Assembly (NCBI GenBank): GCA_016869915.1
Contig: VGDA01000131.1
Coordinates: forward strand, 1 to 8,525
From: Alphaproteobacteria bacterium
GTDB taxonomy: Bacteria; Pseudomonadota; Alphaproteobacteria; CACIAM-22H2
Reading direction: 5' to 3'
DNA length: 8,525 nucleotides
Under the pieces are notes generated by a model. The model was given only the letters and a program-made list of their open reading frames with translations, was not told the DNA's origin and did no database searches. A program made the position numbers and the translations under genes. Position 1 is the first letter of the stretch. The number at the start of each line of letters is the position of its first letter. This document shows positions 1-5,312 of this stretch, in pieces.

Positions 1-655
1 CGGCCGCGCGCTGGCCTGCCGCGCGAAGGGCCACGCCGCCGAGCAGGAGCACCGCGTTCCCGTCCCGCAACGCCTCGGCAGACAGCCTCACGGCTTCCGT
101 GGCGACGGGCAGGCGAACCGCCAGCGGCGGCAGCGCGGCGATCCCCGATCCCTCGTTCCAGGCCGTGTCGGCGGGCAGGATGAGCGTCGCGACCTGGCCC
201 GGAGGCGCCTTCGCCGCCGCGATCGCCGCGGCCCCGTCGGCGGCGACGTCGCGCGCGCTCATCGAGGTCTTCACCCAGTGGGAGACCGGGCGCGCGATGC
301 CCTCGATGTCGCTCGTCAGTGGCGCGTCGAAGATGCGGTGGTAGGTGGCGTGCTCGCCGACAACGTTGACGACGCCGGACTTGGCCTTCTTCAGGTTGTG
401 CAGGTTCGCGAGCGCGTTGCCGAGCCCGGGCCCGAGATGCAGCAGCGTCGAGGCCGGCCTGTCGGCCATGCGGTAGTAGCCGTCCGCCGCGCCCGAGGTG
501 ACGCCCTCGAAGAGGCAGAGCACGCAGCGCATCCCATCGACGCGGTCGAGCGCCGCGACGAAATGCATCTCGGACGTCCCGGGGTTCGTGAAGCACACGT
601 CCACGCCGCCCGCGACCATCGTCCGCACGAGGCTCTCGGCACCGTTCATCGTCAT
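1..655 (-). CDS. Thiamine-pyrophosphate-dependent enzyme, acetolactate synthase large-subunit type (N-terminal part, runs off the window)
   Basis: This gene has an open frame on the minus strand from ATG at 655 to the left edge, giving 218 codons of a family usually 510-560 residues long, so more than half is missing. The visible part is the PYR domain: residues 16-30 (GGVDVCFTNPGTSEM), then LFEGVTSGAADGY, in which E50 sits where the cofactor-activating glutamate of TPP decarboxylases and synthases lies. LLHLGPGLGNALANLHN (71-87) and VNVVGEHATYH (96-106) follow, and the central domain begins after about residue 175. Family members join or decarboxylate 2-oxo acids in the cytoplasm. Automatic annotation usually says acetolactate synthase, but the substrate is not shown by this fragment, and no small regulatory subunit gene is visible. 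ATG 655 is chosen over ATG 649 because GGAG (666-663 on this strand) lies 7 nt ahead. It diverges from the amidohydrolase across a 121-nt gap. The family call is strong; the specific reaction is unknown. Confidence 0.9.
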   Translation of the reverse strand, partial: MTMNGAESLVRTMVAGGVDVCFTNPGTSEMHFVAALDRVDGMRCVLCLFEGVTSGAADGYYRMADRPASTLLHLGPGLGNALANLHNLKKAKSGVVNVVGEHATYHRIFDAPLTSDIEGIARPVSHWVKTSMSARDVAADGAAAIAAAKAPPGQVATLILPADTAWNEGSGIAALPPLAVRLPVATEAVRLSAEALRDGNAVLLLGGVALRAAGQRAA

Positions 656-697
656 CGCAAGTCTCCGCGGTCCGGCCTGTCGCGCGACCCTGCGTCG

Positions 698-725
698 TGG
701 ACGGCCACCGGCCATTTGCTACAGT
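698..725 (+). promoter_or_regulatory. Candidate sigma70-type promoter for the amidohydrolase
   Basis: Within the 121-nt divergent intergenic region (656-776), TGGACG (698-703, 4/6 to TTGACA) is followed after 16 nt by TACAGT (720-725, 4/6 to TATAAT). The TACAGT lies in the most AT-rich patch of the region. The predicted start would be near 732, leaving a leader of about 45 nt before the ATG at 777. The match is modest and was made by eye. No clear operator palindrome was found in the gap. Confidence 0.3.
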
Positions 726-766
726 CATCGTGCCCCGAAAGCGAGGGCGATGCGACGCCGCCGCAC

Positions 767-771
767 GGAGG
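767..771 (+). promoter_or_regulatory. Ribosome binding site fixing the amidohydrolase start
   Basis: GGAGG ends 5 nt before the ATG at 777. The same frame stays open upstream to about 498, across the promoter region and into the antisense TPP-enzyme gene, so this strong Shine-Dalgarno decides in favour of 777. Confidence 0.75.
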
Positions 772-776
772 AGATC

Positions 777-2219
777 ATGGACGCCGACACCACGCTCATC
801 CGGGGCCTCGACTGGACGATCGCCTGGGACGAGGCTGCGGGGACGCATGTCTACCTGCGCGGCGCCGACGTCGCGTTCAGGGGCGACAGCATCGTCCATG
901 TCGGGCCGGGCTACGCGGGCGAGGCGCAGCGCGTGATCGACGGCAGCGGACTCGTGGCCTCGCCGGGCCTCATCAACGTCCACAGCCATCCGACATCGGA
1001 GCCCGCGAACAAGGGGCTGCTGGAGGAACTCGGCAGCCCGCGCCTCGGGCAGAGCTCGCTCTACGAGTTCATGCCGGTCTTCCGGCTCGACCCGGCATAT
1101 GCGCAGGCCGCGACCGAGGTCGCCGCATGGGAGCTGCTGCGCAGCGGCGTGACGACGCTCTGCGACCTCTCCGGCGCCCGCGAGGGCTGGGCCGACCAGC
1201 TCGCCGCGACAGGGCTGCGCGCCGTGCTCTGCCCGATGTATCGCGCCGCGACCTGGTCGACGTCGAACGGCCACACCGTCGACTACCACTGGGACGACGC
1301 GGCGGGGGAGCGCGGTCTCAGGCAGGCGCTGGACGTCGTCGACGCCGCGGCGCGCCATCCCTCCGGGCGCGTCTCGGGCATGCTCGGGCCGTCGCAGGTC
1401 GAGACCTGCGGCGCGGGCCTGCTGCGCGAGAGCCTCGCCGAGGCGAGGCGGCGTGGCATCGCGGTCCAGCTCCATGCCGGCCAGTCGATCGTCGAGTTCA
1501 ACGAGGTCACGCGGCGCCACGGCAAGACGCCGATCGAGTGGCTGGATTCGATCGGGCTGCTTGGGCCGGACCTGGTCGTCTCGCATGGCATCTTCCTCAA
1601 CGACCATCCGCAGATCCACTGGCCGCATGCCAGCGACTTCGCGCGCCTCGCCGGGTCCGGGGCCCAGGTCGCGCATTGCCCGACCGTCTTCGCGCGCCGC
1701 GGCATCGCGCTCAACACGCTCGGTCGCTACATGGACGCGGGCATCACCTGCGGCATCGGCACCGACACGTTCCCGCACAACTTCCTGGACGAGCTGCGCA
1801 TGGCGGCCTACGCGTCGCGGCTCGTCAGCGGCAACTTCAAGGCCGCGCGCACCTTCCAGGTCTTCGACGCGGCGACGATCGGCGGCGCGCGCATCCTGCG
1901 CCGGCCCGACCTCGGCAGGCTGGCGCCCGGCGCGAAGGCGGACCTCTTCCTCGCCGATGGCCGCCATCCGGCCATGCGCCCGCTGCGCGACCCGCTGCGC
2001 AGCCTCGTCTACTCGGCGGGGGACCGCGCGGTGCGCGACGTCTTCGTCGCGGGTCGGCAGGTCGTCGCGGGAGGCACGGTCCCGGGCATCGACATCGAGG
2101 CCGCGATCGCGCGCCTGCAGGCCGGGCAGGACGCCACGCTCGCGACGACGGCCGCGCGCGACTGGGCAAGGCGGGACGTCGACGCCTTGTCCCCGCGCGT
2201 CTACGAGCTGCGTGGATAG
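777..2219 (+). CDS. Amidohydrolase family protein (TRZ/ATZ, chlorohydrolase / cytosine-deaminase-like superfamily)
   Basis: This 480-residue metal-dependent hydrolase is of normal length for the family, and no signal peptide is seen, so it is probably cytoplasmic. An N-terminal beta-sandwich strand region (about 1-60) leads into the TIM barrel at GLINVHSHP, with metal ligands H69 and H71. The third His is H233 in QLHAGQS, the fourth is H270 in VVSHGIF, and the metal-binding Asp is D330 in GIGTDTFPHNFLDELR. VAHCP (about 299-303) is also typical of the TRZ/ATZ branch, and the C-terminal strands (GAKADLFL onwards) close the sandwich. Relatives deaminate or dechlorinate N-heterocycles, or hydrolyse cyclic amides and amidines. 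The substrate here cannot be read from the sequence. The position three after H233, usually Glu in deaminases of this branch, is Gln (Q236). The start is set by GGAGG 5 nt upstream. It diverges from the TPP enzyme and converges on the PEBP-like lipoprotein with a 16-nt gap. The superfamily call is very secure; the reaction is open. Confidence 0.92.
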   Translation: MDADTTLIRGLDWTIAWDEAAGTHVYLRGADVAFRGDSIVHVGPGYAGEAQRVIDGSGLVASPGLINVHSHPTSEPANKGLLEELGSPRLGQSSLYEFMPVFRLDPAYAQAATEVAAWELLRSGVTTLCDLSGAREGWADQLAATGLRAVLCPMYRAATWSTSNGHTVDYHWDDAAGERGLRQALDVVDAAARHPSGRVSGMLGPSQVETCGAGLLRESLAEARRRGIAVQLHAGQSIVEFNEVTRRHGKTPIEWLDSIGLLGPDLVVSHGIFLNDHPQIHWPHASDFARLAGSGAQVAHCPTVFARRGIALNTLGRYMDAGITCGIGTDTFPHNFLDELRMAAYASRLVSGNFKAARTFQVFDAATIGGARILRRPDLGRLAPGAKADLFLADGRHPAMRPLRDPLRSLVYSAGDRAVRDVFVAGRQVVAGGTVPGIDIEAAIARLQAGQDATLATTAARDWARRDVDALSPRVYELRG

Positions 2220-2235
2220 GAGCCCGGGGCCACGG

Positions 2236-2865
2236 TCAGCGCGGCAGCGGCAACGGGCGGGGCTGGGTCTCGGGAGCCTCCGGGCGGCGTGGGTCGGAGA
2301 AGACGCCGCCATCGCGGTCTCGCCACGACGGAAGCTGGTCGGCGCGGCGGAAGAGCACGTCGTCGAACTCGGCGTTCCCCGCAGGCGGCTCGAGGACGTC
2401 GGGTGCGCTGCCGCGGCCCCAGGTCTCCTGCGCCTGCTTGTTGACCGATTCGACGCTGAGGACGCGCGCGCCGTAGGCGACCCGCCGTCCCTCCCGGTCG
2501 AGGGCCAGGACCTCGACGCGGTAGTTGAAGCGCTGGAACTCGCCGGGGCAGGGGCCGGCGTAGTCCTTGAGCGCGCCGTAGGGGATGCGGCCCGGCTCGC
2601 CTCCCGCCGGGATGGTCCATTCCTGCACGCGCAGCCTGAGCACGGACACGTTCACGATGCGGACGACGTAGGACTCGGCGCCCGCGGGCGCGCGATCGAC
2701 GGCGATCGGCGGCGACATGCCGCCGTTGCAGAGGTTCGCGAGCGCGAAGCGCACGCGCAGGTCGAGGCTCGGCACGTCGGCGTGGGGCCCGCGCGCCGGG
2801 GCGCAGGCGACGAGCGCCACGGCACCGGCGAGGGCCAATCCGGCGATACGGATTCCACTCGACAT
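2236..2865 (-). CDS. Putative lipoprotein with a divergent PEBP (YbhB/YbcL)-like domain
   Basis: This 209-residue protein begins with a lipoprotein signal peptide: a short basic N-region, a hydrophobic core at 5-20, and the lipobox LVAC ending in C21. It should be exported and acylated. The mature part resembles the phosphatidylethanolamine-binding-protein family. CNGGMSPPIAVDRAPAGAESYVV (46-68) matches the 'SP...W...PAGTKSFVV' stretch, EWTIPAGG (82-89) matches the 'HWVVxxIPA' stretch, and DYAGPCPGEFQRFNYRVEVLALD (101-123) matches 'GYxGPxPPxGxHRYxFxxxALD'. The hallmark DPDxP and the ligand-site His residues are absent; the corresponding segment reads IVNVSVLRLRVQ. C46 and C106 could form a disulfide. 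The tail (about 150-209) is rich in Arg, Pro and Asp and looks disordered. The ATG start is chosen because it gives a complete signal peptide, although no strong Shine-Dalgarno precedes it. The lipoprotein call is firm, while the PEBP relation is a judgement from motif order by eye. Confidence 0.75.
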   Translation of the reverse strand: MSSGIRIAGLALAGAVALVACAPARGPHADVPSLDLRVRFALANLCNGGMSPPIAVDRAPAGAESYVVRIVNVSVLRLRVQEWTIPAGGEPGRIPYGALKDYAGPCPGEFQRFNYRVEVLALDREGRRVAYGARVLSVESVNKQAQETWGRGSAPDVLEPPAGNAEFDDVLFRRADQLPSWRDRDGGVFSDPRRPEAPETQPRPLPLPR

Positions 2866-2892
2866 CGTGGTGTTCTAGCCTGCGCCGCCGCC

Positions 2893-2898
2893 GAGGGG
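2893..2898 (+). promoter_or_regulatory. Candidate Shine-Dalgarno for an alternative TTG start of the FAD oxidoreductase
   Basis: GAGGGG lies 8 nt ahead of an in-frame TTG at 2907. The family-typical ATG at 2934 has an AGGGA only about 1 nt upstream, which is too close to work well. This site is therefore the main argument for a protein longer by nine residues. Confidence 0.35.
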
Positions 2899-2933
2899 AA
2901 CACGCCTTGGCGCTCGGCTTCATGGGCAGGGAC

Positions 2934-4046
2934 ATGTCGGACAGCATCGATTGCGTCGTGATCGGCGCCGGGGTGGTCGGGCTCGCGGTGGCGCGCGCGC
3001 TCGCGCTGGAGGGCCGCGAGGTCGTCGTGCTCGAGGCGGCGGACGCGATCGGCACCGAGACGAGCTCGCGCAACAGCGAAGTCATCCATGCCGGCATCTA
3101 CTACCCCGCGGGCAGCCTGAAGGCGCGGCTTTGCGTCGAAGGCAAGCATTTCCTCTACGCCTACTGCAGCGAGCGCGGCATACCGCATCGCCGCTGCGGC
3201 AAGATGATCGTCGCGACGCGCCCCGGGCAGGACGCTTATCTCGACAAGCTCCGCGCCCAGGCGGCCGCCAACGGCGTCGAGGACCTGCGCCTCGTCGATG
3301 GCGCGGCGGCGCGCGCGATCGAGCCCGAGCTCTCCTGCGACGCGGCGCTGCTGTCGCCCTCGACCGGGATCGTTGACAGCCACTCCCTCATGCTCGCCTA
3401 CCAGGGCGATGCCGAGGCGCGTGGCGCGGTGGTCGCCTTCCTGAGCCCGGTCCTCGGCGGCGAGGTGCGCAACGACGGCATCGAGCTGCGCGTCGGCGGC
3501 GCCGAGCCGGCGGCTCTGCGCGCGCGCCTCGTCGTCAACGCGGCCGGGCTGGGCGCGCAATCCGTCGCCCGTTCCATCGCCGGCATCCCCGCCGCGCGCG
3601 TGCCGCCGCTCCACTACGCCAAGGGCAACTATTTCTCCCTCGCGGGACGTTCGCCCTTCTCGCGGCTGGTCTACCCGGTGCCGGAGCCCGGGGGCCTTGG
3701 CGTCCACATCTCGATCGACCTGGCCGGGCAGGCACGCTTCGGGCCCGACGTGGAGTGGATCGACGACATCGCCTACGACGTCGACCCGCGTCGCGCCGAC
3801 GGCTTCTACGCCGAGGTCCGTCGCTACTGGCCTGGCCTCCGGGACGGCGCGCTCCAGCCCGCCTATGCCGGCATAAGGCCGAAGCTGGGCCCCGCCGGAA
3901 CGCCGGCGGCCGACTTCGTGGTCGAGGGCCCGTGCGACCATGGCGTGCCGGGGCTCGTGAACCTGTTCGGGATCGAGTCGCCGGGCCTGACCGCGTCACC
4001 CGCCATCGCCGTCCTCGTCGTCGAGAAGCTGAGGCCCGGCTTCTAG
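2934..4046 (+). CDS. FAD-dependent oxidoreductase, DAO family, related to L-2-hydroxyglutarate oxidase/dehydrogenase (LhgO)
   Basis: This protein has 370 residues from ATG 2934. The Rossmann dinucleotide fold is at the N-terminus: GAGVVG at 11-16 with VVVLEAA, where E34 is placed to bind the ADP ribose. It is followed by the signature SSRNSEVIHAGIYYPAGSLK (44-63), which is characteristic of the L-2-hydroxyglutarate oxidase group within the DAO superfamily. The C-terminal FAD-binding part has AGIRPKLGPAG and GIESPGLTAS (346-355). Known relatives oxidise L-2-hydroxyglutarate to 2-oxoglutarate and pass electrons to a quinone or oxygen. The exact 2-hydroxy acid here is not determined. No export signal is seen. 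The first family-conserved residues (IDCVVIGAGVVGL) begin four residues after this ATG, which is why it is preferred. TTG 2907 and ATG 2922 are in-frame alternatives. It diverges from the PEBP-like lipoprotein and converges with the small lipoprotein 66 nt downstream. Confidence 0.88.
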   Translation: MSDSIDCVVIGAGVVGLAVARALALEGREVVVLEAADAIGTETSSRNSEVIHAGIYYPAGSLKARLCVEGKHFLYAYCSERGIPHRRCGKMIVATRPGQDAYLDKLRAQAAANGVEDLRLVDGAAARAIEPELSCDAALLSPSTGIVDSHSLMLAYQGDAEARGAVVAFLSPVLGGEVRNDGIELRVGGAEPAALRARLVVNAAGLGAQSVARSIAGIPAARVPPLHYAKGNYFSLAGRSPFSRLVYPVPEPGGLGVHISIDLAGQARFGPDVEWIDDIAYDVDPRRADGFYAEVRRYWPGLRDGALQPAYAGIRPKLGPAGTPAADFVVEGPCDHGVPGLVNLFGIESPGLTASPAIAVLVVEKLRPGF

Positions 4047-4112
4047 GACCCCGCTGCCTCGCGAATGTCGGGCCGGCGCCGATGCCGCGCCAGGCGATCG
4101 CGCGCCACGCCC

Positions 4113-4475
4113 TCAAGGATCCAGCGGCACGAGCCGATAGCCGCGCGCCGCCATGCAGGCATCCGCGTGCCGCTGGCGATCGAGGCTCTCGAGCATCTGC
4201 AACTGATGCAGGCGCGCATTCGCGAAGGCCCGGTCCGGTCGCGTGCGGGCGAACCATGCGTCCCTCTCGACGCGCCGGCGCTCGTGCCATGAGGATTCCG
4301 CCGCCATGCCGGCGCCGATCGACATGCACTGCCTGAGATCGGCGTCGCGCGCCGAGGCCCCGATGCCCGGCGAGGCCCATTCATGGGTCGGCGCGCAGGC
4401 GCCGAGGACGAAGGCGACGAGCAACGCGGCGACGGTCGTGGTCGTGCGGGGCATCGCTGTCGACATGGCGTCCAT
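4113..4475 (-). CDS. Small putative lipoprotein with a Cys pair (hypothetical)
   Basis: This protein has 120 residues when started at ATG 4475. Residues 10-27 form a signal peptide with a hydrophobic stretch and the lipobox LGAC, and C27 would be the lipidated residue. ATGs at 4466 and 4454 also give workable signal peptides, and none of the three has a good Shine-Dalgarno, so the start is uncertain. A longer open frame to 4532 would put a polar extension ahead of the signal peptide and reach almost to the aldolase start, so it is unlikely. The mature part is mostly charged helix (about 60-103). It is bracketed by C50 in DLRQCMSIG and C107 in ADACMAARGYRLVPL, a layout seen in many small proteobacterial lipoproteins and consistent with one disulfide. 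No enzymatic motif is seen and the function is unknown. It diverges from the aldolase operon and converges on the FAD oxidoreductase. Confidence 0.7.
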   Translation of the reverse strand: MDAMSTAMPRTTTTVAALLVAFVLGACAPTHEWASPGIGASARDADLRQCMSIGAGMAAESSWHERRRVERDAWFARTRPDRAFANARLHQLQMLESLDRQRHADACMAARGYRLVPLDP

Positions 4476-4489
4476 GCGCTGGCTAAAGT
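4460..4489 (+). promoter_or_regulatory. Candidate promoter of the aldolase-dehydrogenase operon
   Basis: TCGACA (4460-4465, 5/6 to TTGACA) and TAAAGT (4484-4489, 4/6 to TATAAT) are separated by 18 nt. They would start transcription near 4496, about 42 nt before the ATG at 4538. The -35 box lies inside the first codons of the divergent lipoprotein gene if that gene starts at 4466 or 4475. This was scored by eye only. Confidence 0.4.
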
Positions 4490-4537
4490 CCGATTCCAAC
4501 GCTGAACCCGGCGTCGCCATTCCCGGAGACATCGAAG

Positions 4538-5302
4538 ATGGACATACCGCGCAACGCCTTCAAGCGCGCGCTCGCCGAGGGCCGCCGCCAGATCGGGATC
4601 TGGAGCTCGCTCGGCAGCAACGTCGTCGCCGAGATCCTGGCGCCCGCCGGCTTCGACTGGGTCCTGCTCGACATGGAGCACTCCCCGAACGAGATCCCCG
4701 GCCTGATCCAGCAGTTGCAGGCGCTCGCCGGCGGCACCGCGACGCCGATAGTGCGACCGGCATGGAACGACCCCGTGGTGATCAAGCGCGTCCTCGACGC
4801 CGGCGCGCAGTCGATCCTCGTCCCCTTCGTGCAGAACGCCGCGGAGGCCCGCGCCGCCGTGGCCGCGACGCGCTACCCGCCGCACGGCTTCCGCGGCGTC
4901 TCCGCCGGCGCGCGCGGCGGCCGCTACGGGCGCATCGACGGCTACCTCCACCAGGCGAACGCGGAGATGTGCGTCCTCGTCCAGATCGAGACGCCGATGG
5001 GCGTGGCCAACCTCGACTCGATCGCCGCGGTCGAGGGCGTCGACGGCGTCTTCATCGGCCCGTCCGACCTCGCCGCCACCCATGGCCATCTCGGCAATCC
5101 CGGGCATCCGGACATCGACAAGCTGATCTTCGAGGCGGGCGCGCGGCTCGCGAAGGCGGGCAAGCCCGCCGGGTTCCTGACGCCGAACCAGGAGCTCGCG
5201 CGCCGCACGATCGACGCCGGCTTCCTCTTCGTGGCCGTCGGCAGCGATTCCGGGCTGATGGTGAAGGCCGCGGACGCGCTCGCGAAGACCTTCAAGGGCT
5301 GA
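4538..5302 (+). CDS. HpcH/HpaI-family class II aldolase (2-oxo-acid aldolase)
   Basis: This complete 254-residue protein has the usual length for HpaI/GarL-type aldolases. These are divalent-metal enzymes that reversibly split 4-hydroxy-2-oxo acids into pyruvate (or another 2-oxo acid) and an aldehyde such as succinic or tartronic semialdehyde. FDWVLLDMEHSPN carries the proposed catalytic base H48, and PIVRP carries the substrate-binding R73. The metal ligands are E151 in VQIETPMGV and D177 in FIGPSDLAA, and GHLGNPGHPD follows. The set of four residues is intact, so activity is expected. The start is ATG 4538 with GGAGA (4525-4529) 8 nt ahead. It is the first gene of a two-gene operon, with the next ATG 10 nt after its stop. 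The aldehyde partner cannot be read from sequence. Homologues are variously named 4-hydroxy-2-oxoheptanedioate, 2-dehydro-3-deoxyglucarate or macrophomate-synthase-like aldolase, so the symbol is left blank. Confidence 0.93.
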   Translation: MDIPRNAFKRALAEGRRQIGIWSSLGSNVVAEILAPAGFDWVLLDMEHSPNEIPGLIQQLQALAGGTATPIVRPAWNDPVVIKRVLDAGAQSILVPFVQNAAEARAAVAATRYPPHGFRGVSAGARGGRYGRIDGYLHQANAEMCVLVQIETPMGVANLDSIAAVEGVDGVFIGPSDLAATHGHLGNPGHPDIDKLIFEAGARLAKAGKPAGFLTPNQELARRTIDAGFLFVAVGSDSGLMVKAADALAKTFKG

Positions 5303-5309
5303 GGAGGAG
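5303..5309 (+). promoter_or_regulatory. Ribosome binding site of the D-2-hydroxyacid dehydrogenase
   Basis: GGAGGAG begins immediately after the aldolase stop codon (TGA 5300-5302) and lies just ahead of the ATG at 5313. The 10-nt intergenic space is essentially only this site, which supports co-transcription and probably coupled translation. Confidence 0.75.
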
Positions 5310-5312
5310 ACG

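Noticed and set aside
704..716. GGCC-ACC-GGCC as an operator in the divergent region
   Set aside because: GGCC is self-complementary and very common in this sequence. The repeat is too short to claim as a binding site.
2222..2230. GCCCGGGGC near-palindrome between the convergent genes
   Set aside because: A 4-bp stem with a 1-nt loop cannot form a hairpin terminator.
278..2476. 732-codon open frame on the plus strand
   Set aside because: It overlaps the amidohydrolase in another frame and is Arg/Ala/Gly-rich with no domain pattern. It is an artefact of the high GC content.
1453..2961. 502-codon open frame on the plus strand
   Set aside because: Its low-complexity Arg/Ser/Ala translation is out of frame over the amidohydrolase and antisense to the PEBP-like gene. 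No recognisable motif.
2652..3941. 429-codon open frame on the minus strand
   Set aside because: It mirrors the FAD oxidoreductase on the opposite strand. The sense gene has clear FAD motifs and this frame has none.
4033..4074. Possible terminator hairpin after the FAD oxidoreductase (GGCCCG ... CGGGCC)
   Set aside because: The 6-bp stem has a loop of about 30 nt, no T-run follows, and its first arm lies in the coding end. Such matches are expected by chance at this GC content.
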